From Acidimicrobiaceae bacterium (GTDB lineage: Bacteria; Actinomycetota; Acidimicrobiia; Acidimicrobiales; Palsa-688): a DNA stretch of 32,513 nucleotides. The notes beneath the pieces are model-generated. The model was not told the DNA's origin, searched no databases, and was given only the letters and a program-made list of their open reading frames with translations. The DNA lies in the NCBI GenBank assembly GCA_003156795.1, contig PMHU01000248.1, positions 393 to 32,905 on the forward strand. The letters are read 5' to 3'. Positions 9,001-15,378 of this stretch are shown piece by piece; the first letter of the stretch is position 1; the number at the start of each line of letters is the position of its first letter. A program made the translations under genes and the position numbers.

Positions 9001-9125
9001 GACACGCCGACACCCGAAGCCGCGAAGGTGGCTCCGGCTTGTGAGTTGGTGATCAGTTGAGTACCGATCAAAGAGAGGCCCACTGTTGCAAGCACTCCAG
9101 CCGCCCTTCGGCCTTGATTGCCCAT
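5919..9125 (-). CDS. Secreted S8 (subtilisin-family) serine protease with three C-terminal repeats
   Basis: A 1068-residue secreted endopeptidase. The start is ATG at 9125, chosen because AAAGGAGG lies 5 bases upstream and a signal peptide follows directly (residues about 1-30, RRAAGVLATVGLSLIG). Residues about 80-240 form a beta-rich region, possibly a propeptide or binding domain. The catalytic domain spans about 345-670: Asp374 in IDTG, His419 in SGHGT, oxyanion Asn518 in AAAGND and Ser610 in GTSFAAP. All triad residues are present. Three repeats of about 120 residues follow (677-1063). No sortase signal or C-terminal membrane anchor is visible, so it is probably released or wall-associated through the repeats. 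Its stop lies inside the tam frame. Confidence 0.93.
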   Translation of the reverse strand: MGNQGRRAAGVLATVGLSLIGTQLITNSQAGATFAASGVGVSARTSKTMRPLRLDIKKLAAEVRTTVRPSNVAPLSNLSPACYGDSRSMAPVGGTFDPISYGAFYNCSQQEWTFEVQTADHWVQNSLGAWEIGIDTNGDFTDECDGSGDEYLGYVAQSSTPGQFVASVYQSDSDCDVLSPVTPSVTITADSVAISFPWSAIGDSPSLAWNGFLQSRSEETTTGNGADVPSSTSIDGPLTGGVLDSIPGPEPGDCDASSVNAPQVATTSDPHDSTLAVAALRKAGFSHVHDYGEGVLSFNGDPSAAGRVLTAAGLPSHITPSEKYTTESIGTAEAGTTTPPDDTDYSSQWNLPVINAPGAWSVTTGNNLVVADIDTGADYTQTDLAANLVDGFDEVTGLPMGPGTTETGNTDTGQTDSGHGTAVAGVIAAVTDNDQGLASLGWHTDVMPIKVDFDDDTVSAQIAAGIAWAANTAAHPTDPVRIINLSLGGTCPDTDTAVGDAIQAAQAAGILVVAAAGNDALSIGFDPTPSDNQYDDAPVYPASDPNVISVGATGREGYRAAYSNVGDASLVAPGGSADFDLASEEEITANDIPLLNAGGSPLTTTGAGTSFAAPQAAATAALIWSVNPSLTPTQVSELIISTATDLGPGGTDIEYGQGMLNAGAAVSDAPPPTTGFGTYVSVPPTRVLDTRIGLGAPQHPIGAAQTLTFKVTGTGGVTGVPATGVAAVVINTTVVNASAGSYLTVWPTGQVKPVTSNINFSRNQTVPNLVTVKVGAGGDISFYNNLGSIDLVADLAGYYVDGTGAAGSTFVSLPPVRILDTRIGLGAPEHPIGSAGIEPLQVTGNNAVPSTATGVVVNVTVTNGTTGGYLTVYPEGEPTPVVSNLNFAKLETVANLAIVELGSGGSIDLYNNMGSTDAIVDLEGYFTAAGDPSGARFFPLVDHRILDTRVNVGGFDAPIGSGGTDAANVVGQGGVLVGPSGTIGNSDGPSAVVLNTTVTAGTIGGYLTVYPAGETRPVVSNLNFTKGETVANLATVKIGSGGQNDIYNNMGTVEAIGDVVGYYGAPGT
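5937..7097 (-). repeat. Three tandem protein repeats in the subtilase C-terminus
   Basis: The repeats fall at about 6726-7097, 6351-6704 and 5937-6326. Each opens with a version of RVLDTRIGLGAP.HPIG, passes through a hydrophobic VVVNVTV strand and YLTVYP, then SNLNF, NLATVKIGSGG, YNNMG, and closes with GYY or GYF. Such units are common in exported actinobacterial proteins. The first two copies are most alike; the third has diverged at its N-terminal end. Function is presumed to be adhesion or wall association. Confidence 0.85.
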
Positions 9126-9130
9126 CCGAG

Positions 9131-9138
9131 CCTCCTTT
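9131..9138 (-). promoter_or_regulatory. Ribosome-binding site fixing the subtilase start
   Basis: The minus strand reads AAAGGAGG here, five bases before ATG at 9125. It decides between this start and an open frame reaching 9341 whose extra 72 residues lack signal-peptide character. The remaining bases up to the tRNA at 9407 show no gene. Confidence 0.8.
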
Positions 9139-9406
9139 AGCCGCCTAGCCCACCCTGGTCGGAGCGATTCTAGGACCAGGCCGCCCGCCGGCGGGGATCC
9201 TGGGTCATTCCGGCAACGATTTTGGCGAGCATGGGATCGCGGTCGGCCCGACGGCGCACCTTGGTCCGCCAACTGCAGCAACAACTCGATTGGGCGGGCG
9301 GGGTTGCCGTAGCAGGTCGAGATCTCGCCCCCGGCTAACATTGCTGGCTCGGCCCGCCGAAACGGTCAGAGAGTTGGTTTCCTCCAACTTTTGTGTCCGC
9401 CGACCC

Positions 9407-9479
9407 GGGGACGTAGCTCAGTTGGCAGAGCACCTGCTTTGCAAGCAGGGGGTCGTCGGTTCGAGTCCGATCGTCTCCA
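9407..9479 (+). tRNA. tRNA-Ala (anticodon TGC)
   Basis: A complete 73-base cloverleaf without an encoded CCA end. The acceptor arm GGGGACG (9407-9413) pairs with CGTCTCC (9472-9478), leaving discriminator A at 9479. The D arm is GCTCAGTTGGCAGAGC, the anticodon stem CCTGC/GCAGG encloses TT-TGC-AA, and the T arm contains GGTTCGAGTCC. It stands alone between the subtilase and the PhyH gene. Confidence 0.95.
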
Positions 9480-9622
9480 CGGAGGTTGATCTGCGGCGCT
9501 TGCCGGCCGTTGTGACGGTCGGACCTTTACTAGGTTCGGGTCGCATCAGCACCGACGCACTTATACGGGTCCACCGCCGGTCCGGGCTTGGCTGAAACGC
9601 AAGAGCCTCTGCTACTTTCGCA

Positions 9623-10480
9623 GTGGTGGAGTGGCGGCAGCGCGTCAAGCGGCTGATGAGTGAGGCCTCGCGTCGTGACGAGACCGGCGAAAGAACCGAA
9701 CCCGTCGGCGGTCTGAGCGCGCTCGACCGCTACCGGTTCGACCTTGCGGGCTACCTCGTGTTCGAGGAGGTCTTGGATCGCCCAACGGTCGAACGGCTGC
9801 GGTCCGTGATCGATTCCCGGGGCCTACCACCGGCCGGCGAAACGATCCAGAGGCAGCGGTTCGGACAGGCGGGGCAAATGTTGGACTGGGACCCGGGGTT
9901 CTGCGATCTGATCGATCACCCGCTGGCGCTGGCGCTGATCGGAGAGCTCATCGGACCCTACGTTCGCCTGGACCACGCCTACGGGATCACCATGGATCCT
10001 GGCACCTCAGGTCTCGGACTGCACGGGCCGATCGAGCCGTTCGACTCGGCCCAGTACTACGTGCACCGAATGGGCGTGATGCGCTGCGGCCTGCTGGCCA
10101 TGTCCTGGTCGCTCTCCGATGGTCGTCCCGGCGATGGGGGCTTCGGCTGCATCCCGGGGAGCCACCGAGCGTCCTACCCGGTGCCGGCCGAGGCCGACTC
10201 TTTGGTGGTCGAGGTGGCCCAACCAGCCGGATCACTGCTCGTGTTCACCGAAGCCCTCGTGCACTGCACGATCCCGTGGCGAGGCACCGATCAGCGGTGC
10301 GCGGTCCTGTACAAGTACTCGCCGAGCAGCACGGCGTGGGACGCTGGTCCGGCCGCGCTGCCGGAGGTGGTCGCGGCCATGTCAGAGCGCCAGCAGCGCT
10401 TCTTCCAACCGCCCTTCGTCGGCACGTCAATGAGTTCACACGGAGCGTATATGAACAAGCCCCCGACGATCGACCCCTGA
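9623..10480 (+). CDS. Phytanoyl-CoA dioxygenase (PhyH)-family protein
   Basis: A 285-residue member of the Fe(II)/2-oxoglutarate PhyH superfamily, whose members hydroxylate hydrophobic or CoA-linked substrates. Visible marks are LHGPIEPFD (His134), the core GDGGFGCIPGSHRASYP at about 170-186, a distal His214 in ALVHCTIPW and Arg225 in the 2-oxoglutarate-binding region. The first metal triad part reads His-Gly-Pro rather than His-x-Asp/Glu, so one carboxylate ligand may be missing or supplied elsewhere. GTG at 9623 is the longest start; ATG at 9656 is an alternative and neither has a strong ribosome-binding site. It converges on the sulfotransferase gene 69 bases away. Whether it belongs functionally to the neighbouring divergent cluster is unknown. 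Confidence 0.8.
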   Translation: MVEWRQRVKRLMSEASRRDETGERTEPVGGLSALDRYRFDLAGYLVFEEVLDRPTVERLRSVIDSRGLPPAGETIQRQRFGQAGQMLDWDPGFCDLIDHPLALALIGELIGPYVRLDHAYGITMDPGTSGLGLHGPIEPFDSAQYYVHRMGVMRCGLLAMSWSLSDGRPGDGGFGCIPGSHRASYPVPAEADSLVVEVAQPAGSLLVFTEALVHCTIPWRGTDQRCAVLYKYSPSSTAWDAGPAALPEVVAAMSERQQRFFQPPFVGTSMSSHGAYMNKPPTIDP

Positions 10481-10549
10481 GCGTCGACTCCGCGGCGCCG
10501 GTTCGAAGAGCCTCGCGACAGCCGCAGTCAAGGAAATCCTGTTTGCCGA

Positions 10550-11707
10550 TCATCGACTTATGAACCCCGTTCCGACGGCAAAGCGGTCGTTGTAGAAGGC
10601 GAACTGGGCGCGCAGGTCGTCGAGATCGATGCCGTACTGCTCGGGGTTGTAGTCGTGGACGCCCTGCTTGTCGGGAGGGTTGGCATCCCACCAGATCCGC
10701 ATCCGAGTAGCCAGGTCGTCGGGAAGTTCCACGCCGAGCCAGTCGTACAACCGCGCCATGGCGGGAATCGGATCGGGGCGCATCTCCGCGAAGCCGATGT
10801 CGTAGAACCGGTCCTCGTGCCCGGCGTCTCGGTAGGCCAGCGTCTTGCGCAGGGACCGCTCCCAGTACCCCGCCTGGTTGGCGGCGAAGTCCGACGCCAG
10901 CGGCCCGATCCGAAGGAACTCCGAGGTGGCGTCCAGAAGGCTCACCACCGAGGGGATGGCGTGCGCGATGTCGCGGTGGGTCATCACGAACCGGGCGTCG
11001 GGGTACACCTCGAGGAGGGCGTCGATCGAGTGCATGTGGGCGGGGGACTTCAGCCGCCAGGGCTTGGTGGGGAACTTCCACTGGAGGAGCTTGAGGACCC
11101 GTTCGTGGTACCGGTAGGCCGACACCATGTCGCAGCCCGTCAACCAGGCTTCGTAGTGCCGGTTGTCCCCCAGGGCGCCGAACATCGCCGAGCGGAAGTC
11201 GAGCGCCAAGATCTGCAGGCATTCGGTCGGTCCGGTCGGCGAACTCGGCAGCATCGTTTTGAACTTGGGGGCCATCTCGTCGATCAGCGAGATTTGCACA
11301 GCTGTCTGGTTGATCCGGGGGTCGGTGTCGTGAGTCGCTGGATCCGGCGGCGGGGTCGGTGCGCCGCTCTCCCACGCCAGCAACGAGCGGGAGCGGGGGT
11401 CTTGACCCAGTAGGAAGCCCAGCGCCGTGGACCCGGTGCGCGGTAGCCCGAGGCCGAACAGCGGCGGCAGGATCTCCTGCTCGCCGATCTCCGGGTGGCG
11501 GCGGTACCAGTCCTCGACCTCGAGGCGGGTTCTAAGCAACCCGATCGCCTGGTCGCGCAAGACCGCCATGCCCAGCTCGTTGAACGATCCGGCTGCCTCG
11601 GCGCCATCGAGCAGTGCCGCCAGTCCGTCGTGGAACGACTCCTCCCCCAGGTCGGTGAGCCCGGTTCGTGATCGAGCTTCGGCGATCACGTCCTCGACCA
11701 TGGCCAT
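10550..11707 (-). CDS. Sulfotransferase family protein
   Basis: A 385-residue PAPS-dependent sulfotransferase of the Sulfotransfer_3 type, which transfers sulfate to a hydroxyl or amine of a small molecule. The 5'-phosphosulfate loop is GLGLPRTGSTALG at about 85-97. The 3'-phosphate region is FVMTHRDIAHAIPSVVSL at about 240-257, with the usual His-Arg-Asp and later Ser. WRLKSPAHM, just before it, is also typical of these proteins. The start is ATG at 11707 with GGGGGAA upstream. It lies 36 bases after tetR on the same strand, so it is probably cotranscribed with and controlled by that regulator. The acceptor substrate is not evident; actinobacterial relatives are mostly uncharacterised. Confidence 0.85.
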   Translation of the reverse strand: MAMVEDVIAEARSRTGLTDLGEESFHDGLAALLDGAEAAGSFNELGMAVLRDQAIGLLRTRLEVEDWYRRHPEIGEQEILPPLFGLGLPRTGSTALGFLLGQDPRSRSLLAWESGAPTPPPDPATHDTDPRINQTAVQISLIDEMAPKFKTMLPSSPTGPTECLQILALDFRSAMFGALGDNRHYEAWLTGCDMVSAYRYHERVLKLLQWKFPTKPWRLKSPAHMHSIDALLEVYPDARFVMTHRDIAHAIPSVVSLLDATSEFLRIGPLASDFAANQAGYWERSLRKTLAYRDAGHEDRFYDIGFAEMRPDPIPAMARLYDWLGVELPDDLATRMRIWWDANPPDKQGVHDYNPEQYGIDLDDLRAQFAFYNDRFAVGTGFISR

Positions 11708-11743
11708 CGCTTCCCCCGTTCCTTGGCGCTCGTTGGTCTCGGA

Positions 11744-12331
11744 TCAACCAGCGGCGGTAGTGATCGAGCAGCGGGGCAGCCCGGCAAAGCAGCGAAGGTT
11801 GGCCAGCAGGACCTCCGGGTCGGGGTGGGGGACGAGATAGTGCGAGTAGGCCAGCCTGAGAAACAGCTCGGCGGCTTGGTCGCGGGTGAGGTGACCCAGG
11901 TGCACTGCCGGCACCGCTTCGAACGCGTCACCGAGGAGATCCGCTAGCGATGCGGTCTGCGGCGCCAGTGACGCGGCCAGCGACTGGATGGCGAAGCCCG
12001 GATCGGCGCCGATCGGGTCGGGCCCCATCAAGCCGTCGAGATACGTCACCAGGCACTGCAGCGCGGCGTCGAGGCGCCGACTCGGGCTGCGCTGAGCTTC
12101 GATCACCGCTCGGAGGCGAGCGCCGAACAGCTGCTCCTCGTACACGGTCAGGGCCTCGAGCAGCTCATCCTTGTTCGCAAACCACCTGTAGAGAGTCGGC
12201 CGGGACACCCCGGCGGCGGCCGCGATCGCCGTTACCGTCAGCTTCTCGGGCCCGCGCTCGGCGATGACCCGACGCGTGGCCGCCAGGATCGCCTCGACGC
12301 TCGTCGAAGCCCCCGGCGGTGGGCCACCCAT
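11744..12331 (-). CDS. TetR-family transcriptional regulator
   Basis: A 195-residue regulator. The helix-turn-helix lies at about residues 31-52 (LTVTAIAAAAGVSRPTLYRWF), followed by NKDELLEAL, the standard TetR N-terminal pattern. The C-terminal ligand-binding half has no recognisable subfamily. I start it at ATG 12331; a much longer open frame upstream is non-coding promoter DNA. No ribosome-binding site precedes this ATG, and a predicted -10 box ends only about 10 bases before it, so the message is probably leaderless or nearly so. It is divergent from the CMD/SDR/DUF1214/ABC run and upstream of the sulfotransferase gene. It probably represses both arms. Confidence 0.9.
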   Translation of the reverse strand: MGGPPPGASTSVEAILAATRRVIAERGPEKLTVTAIAAAAGVSRPTLYRWFANKDELLEALTVYEEQLFGARLRAVIEAQRSPSRRLDAALQCLVTYLDGLMGPDPIGADPGFAIQSLAASLAPQTASLADLLGDAFEAVPAVHLGHLTRDQAAELFLRLAYSHYLVPHPDPEVLLANLRCFAGLPRCSITTAAG

Positions 12332-12341
12332 GGAGCCAAAA

Positions 12342-12370
12342 GCGTAACAGAATGCTCCAAAACTGTAAAC
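12342..12370 (-). promoter_or_regulatory. Predicted promoter of tetR-sulfotransferase
   Basis: Read on the minus strand, TTTACA (12369-12364) serves as -35 and TTACGC (12347-12342) as -10, with a 16-base spacer. Transcription would start about 4-6 bases before the tetR ATG at 12331, giving an almost leaderless message. This is a prediction from sequence match and symmetry only. Confidence 0.5.
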
Positions 12371-12418
12371 CGAGGGGGGCCGTCCGTCGTGTTTACAAGA
12401 ATCCAAAAAAGTGTTATG
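12343..12418. repeat. Nested inverted repeats with one shared centre (candidate TetR operator)
   Basis: The inner arms TGTAAAC (12364-12370) and GTTTACA (12391-12397) are perfect and separated by 20 bases. The outer arms CGTAACA (12343-12349) and TGTTATG (12412-12418) match at six of seven positions. Both pairs are centred at 12380.5. The inner arms overlap the two predicted -35 boxes and the outer arms overlap the two -10 boxes, so one symmetric protein assembly could cover both promoters. Confidence 0.6.
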
Positions 12419-12419
12419 T
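12392..12419 (+). promoter_or_regulatory. Predicted promoter of the CMD-SDR-ABC operon
   Basis: TTTACA (12392-12397) and TTATGT (12414-12419) are spaced by 16 bases and mirror the tetR promoter. A start site near 12426 would leave a leader of about 33 bases before GTG 12459. Prediction only. Confidence 0.55.
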
Positions 12420-12458
12420 CTGTGGTCCGCCCATGTTGGCCTAGCCGGGGGTTCCGCC

Positions 12459-13046
12459 GTGCCGATCATCGAGCCGATTCCGCTAGATGAGCTGTCGCCT
12501 GACTCGAGGGAGATCATCGAGGGCGGCGTCGAGCGGGGCCTGTACGCCACGCCACTGCCGCTGCAGATCTTCGCCTATCGCACGGCGCTGCTCGAGTCGA
12601 TGCACGCCAAGCGGCTCGCCGTCGGAAGGGGCAGCCTGCTCGGGGCTCGCATCCTCGAGCTGCTCCGGATCCGCAGCGCCCAGCTCGGCGAGTGCCAGCC
12701 GTGTATGCAGTCACGCAAGCACGACTCCATCTCTGACGCCGACGTTGCCTGCTTGGTCGGCGCCGACCGCCTCGACCTGGACCCCCAGGAGCGTATGGCT
12801 GTCCAGTTCCTCGACCTCCTCTCGGCCGACCACCACGCCATCGACGCCGCCTTCTATCGGAAGTTGGCAGAAGTTTTCACCACCGCCCAGATCGTCGAAC
12901 TCGGCTTCGCTTGCGCCGAGATGATGGGTCTCCACCGCTTCATCCACACCCTCGACATTTTCGGTGGCGACGCACCGGCCTTGCCTTACCGCGCCAACCA
13001 GGTCGACGCCCGTCACGCGGCCGGCCAACCCTCGGGTACCAATTAG
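12459..13046 (+). CDS. Carboxymuconolactone decarboxylase/AhpD-like protein
   Basis: A 195-residue all-helical protein of the CMD/AhpD superfamily. The redox motif is visible as GECQPCMQSRKH, with Cys79, Cys82 and His88, the Cys-x-x-C plus His arrangement of peroxidase-like members rather than true lactone decarboxylases. Start: GTG at 12459, after a G-rich stretch; an in-frame ATG at 12411 falls inside the predicted promoter and is rejected. It is the first gene after the divergent control region, and its stop is 14 bases before the SDR gene. CMD-like proteins often pair with oxidoreductases in catabolic operons. A thiol redox or peroxide-protection role is possible but not shown. Confidence 0.8.
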   Translation: MPIIEPIPLDELSPDSREIIEGGVERGLYATPLPLQIFAYRTALLESMHAKRLAVGRGSLLGARILELLRIRSAQLGECQPCMQSRKHDSISDADVACLVGADRLDLDPQERMAVQFLDLLSADHHAIDAAFYRKLAEVFTTAQIVELGFACAEMMGLHRFIHTLDIFGGDAPALPYRANQVDARHAAGQPSGTN

Positions 13047-13060
13047 TTGAGCACGATTTA

Positions 13061-14047
13061 GTGAGCACGGTCTTCGTCACGGGTGGCACCGGACTCACAG
13101 GAGCCAACGTCTGCGAGCAGTTGATCGCTCGTGGCGACGCCGTGAAAGCGCTCGTCCGCAATCCCGACGAAGCCGGCGCGCTCGCAGCCATCGATGTTGA
13201 AGTCGTACGAGGCGACGTAACCGACGCCGACGACGTCGACCGAGCGTCCAAGGGCTGCGAAGCCGCCATCCACTGCGCCGCGCTTCTGGGAGGTGCCAGC
13301 CAGGACCTTGGCCACTTCCGGGCCGTCAATTTCACGGGCACGATCAACGTCCTCGATGCGGCCCGGGCTCACGGCATGCGCCGCGTCGTGGCCCTCAGCA
13401 CCAGTACATTTTTCGACCTCACTCGGCCCGGGTTCCGGGAGGACGCCCCCGTATCGGACAACCCGCCCGACGACCCCTATACGGTCACCAAGCTCGCCGC
13501 GTTCCAAGAGGTGCACCGCCGGGCTGACGCCGGCGAGGACGTTCTCACCTGCCACCCGGGCGCCATTTTTGGCCCCGGCCTGGTCGCCGAGCGCGCCTTG
13601 TACCGCACCAGCTTCAACCGAGTGCTGCTGGCCGCCATGCGCGGGAGGATCTCGGCCTACTTAGCTTTCCCCGTCACATGGGTCGCCGCAGCCGACGTGG
13701 CCAATGGGTCCATCGCCGCGCTGGACAAAGGCCTGGCCGGTTCCAGGTACTGGCTCATGGGTCGACCCGAGGACGAGATCAGTACCGCGGCCGGGTGCAA
13801 CCGGGCCTGTGAGATCGCCGGAGTCGAGCACCGCGTCGAGGACCTCGACCATCGCACCGCCCGGAAAGAGATCGTCGACTCGTTCGGGCCCACGCTGTAT
13901 GCGATCGCGGCGGCCGCGGCCCGTGACGTCCGTCCGCCCCGACCCGCCGAGAACCCGACACACGACCAGCTCGGCTACGACCCTATGAGTCTCGACGACG
14001 GACTTCGCCTCCTCATCCCGTGGCTCCGCGAACTGGGTCGCTTGTGA
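13061..14047 (+). CDS. NAD(P)-dependent epimerase/dehydratase (extended SDR, 3-beta-HSD or DFR-like)
   Basis: A 328-residue extended short-chain dehydrogenase/reductase. The cofactor motif VFVTGGTGLTGANV is at residues 4-17, GDVTD marks the adenine site, and the catalytic Tyr140 and Lys144 lie in DPYTVTKLAA, with a Ser in ALSTSTF about 25 residues before. HPGAIFGPG is the usual motif after the active site. It resembles dihydroflavonol reductases and 3-beta-hydroxysteroid dehydrogenases more than sugar epimerases, so a hydrophobic ketone or alcohol substrate is likely. GTG at 13061 is used because it places the Rossmann motif at the N-terminus. It is tightly linked to the CMD-like gene. Confidence 0.85.
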   Translation: MSTVFVTGGTGLTGANVCEQLIARGDAVKALVRNPDEAGALAAIDVEVVRGDVTDADDVDRASKGCEAAIHCAALLGGASQDLGHFRAVNFTGTINVLDAARAHGMRRVVALSTSTFFDLTRPGFREDAPVSDNPPDDPYTVTKLAAFQEVHRRADAGEDVLTCHPGAIFGPGLVAERALYRTSFNRVLLAAMRGRISAYLAFPVTWVAAADVANGSIAALDKGLAGSRYWLMGRPEDEISTAAGCNRACEIAGVEHRVEDLDHRTARKEIVDSFGPTLYAIAAAAARDVRPPRPAENPTHDQLGYDPMSLDDGLRLLIPWLRELGRL

Positions 14048-14120
14048 CCCCGGGGGTGAAACAGGCACCTCGCACCCCGACTAGCGGGAGCGACATCGGT
14101 GCAATCTTAGGAGGCACCTG

Positions 14121-15218
14121 ATGGACGAGGTCACACAGAAGGTCGTCGACGGCACCGCGTGGCGGGAGTTCTGCGACCTCCTCGCGGCCGCTGGAGAGTC
14201 GGTCCTGGCGGACGGCAACCCCGACGACCCCCTCGACCGGGCCGAGGGATTCCGCATGCTGACCCGTTTGCTGCGCGGAGCGCTGGAGTCCCATCTCGAA
14301 CACTCGCAGCCGGCCCATCCCCAGCTCATCTGCACCTGCCACGAGACGATCAAGATCGTCGGGGAGAACCCTGACAACCACTACCTCGGCGCTTCGCTCG
14401 ACGGGCGCTACGACTACCGCGTGCACGGAACGAGGGGGGCGGCCAAATGGATCAGCTTCAACCTGTTCTCCGGTGCAGGATTCGGCGGCGGCGGTCCGGG
14501 GACGGGCGCCGCTATGCACGAGGAGCAGATGCACATCGAGTCAGATGGCACTTTCGAGGTGATCATCTCGCAGCACGAACACCCAGGGAATTGGCTGCGC
14601 TCAGAGGCCGACACCCGGTCGCTGGCTATCCGACAGACCTTCCTCGACAAGCGCCACCAGGAGCACGCCGTACTGCACATCGAGCGCATCGGCGCAGAGG
14701 ATTCCGCGCCCGAACCGCTGTCGCCGGAACACCTCTACCGCTCGCTGGTGATCGCTGGGCACTACGTGAAGGCCGTCGCCGGCATCGGCGCCCAGTGGGC
14801 GGTGCGCCAGGCCCGGTGGCCGAACGAGTTCACCGACGAAGCCGAGGACGACCTCACCAACAAGTTCAAGGACCCCCAGATCAAGTGGCACCAGGCCTAC
14901 TTCGACCTCGCCGACGACCAAGCGCTCGTCGTGGCGGTCACGCCCCCGAAGTGCGACTACTGGATGATCGCCCTCCACAACCACTGGATGGAAACGCTCG
15001 ACTACGTCCACCACCAGGCCACCCTCAACTGCCACTCCTCTCAGCTCGAAGTCGACGGCAGCGTCCGGTTCGTAGTCGCCCACCGCGATCCGGGGGTGCC
15101 GAACTGGCTCGACACCGCCGGCCACCAGCGAGGCACCGTGGGCGTGCGGTGGGTCGGCCCCGGCGTCGTCGACGTCCTCCCCTCCACCATGGTCGTCAAG
15201 CTCAGCGAGCTCTCCTGA
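14121..15218 (+). CDS. DUF1214-domain protein
   Basis: A 365-residue cytoplasmic protein ending in a domain that I recognise as DUF1214: LVVAVTPPKCDYWMIALHNHW, then YVHHQATLNCHSSQL, then VRFVVAHRDPGVPNWLDTAGH and GTVGVRW. No signal peptide or membrane helix is present. The start is certain, with AGGAGG at 14109-14114 and ATG at 14121. DUF1214 proteins have no assigned biochemical activity, but in mycobacteria and related genera they often sit with steroid or aromatic catabolic enzymes. Here it lies between the SDR and the ABC importer genes, 73 bases after the SDR stop and 160 bases before the next gene. Confidence 0.8.
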   Translation: MDEVTQKVVDGTAWREFCDLLAAAGESVLADGNPDDPLDRAEGFRMLTRLLRGALESHLEHSQPAHPQLICTCHETIKIVGENPDNHYLGASLDGRYDYRVHGTRGAAKWISFNLFSGAGFGGGGPGTGAAMHEEQMHIESDGTFEVIISQHEHPGNWLRSEADTRSLAIRQTFLDKRHQEHAVLHIERIGAEDSAPEPLSPEHLYRSLVIAGHYVKAVAGIGAQWAVRQARWPNEFTDEAEDDLTNKFKDPQIKWHQAYFDLADDQALVVAVTPPKCDYWMIALHNHWMETLDYVHHQATLNCHSSQLEVDGSVRFVVAHRDPGVPNWLDTAGHQRGTVGVRWVGPGVVDVLPSTMVVKLSELS

Positions 15219-15378
15219 GCACATTGGGTGTGGGCCTCAGAGTCGTCGACGCGACCGGAAACCAGGTCGACACCTCGTACAGCGGATCATCCAACTCCGC
15301 GGCGCCTGGTGCAGTGTCGGGCACCGCCGAGGCGACGATGTTAGAGTCCCCGCGTCCGACATCAGGGGAGGTCGTTCG

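Noticed and set aside
9126..9341. Upstream extension of the subtilase
   Set aside because: The extra residues precede a normal signal peptide and ribosome-binding site.
10245..11375. A 376-codon minus-strand frame overlapping the sulfotransferase
   Set aside because: A shifted frame of the same strand as the sulfotransferase, Arg/Pro/Gly-rich and without a family. The sulfotransferase frame carries both PAPS motifs.
12332..12550. Upstream extension of tetR
   Set aside because: It would place the coding region across both predicted promoters and into the divergent gene. The TetR fold begins after ATG 12331.
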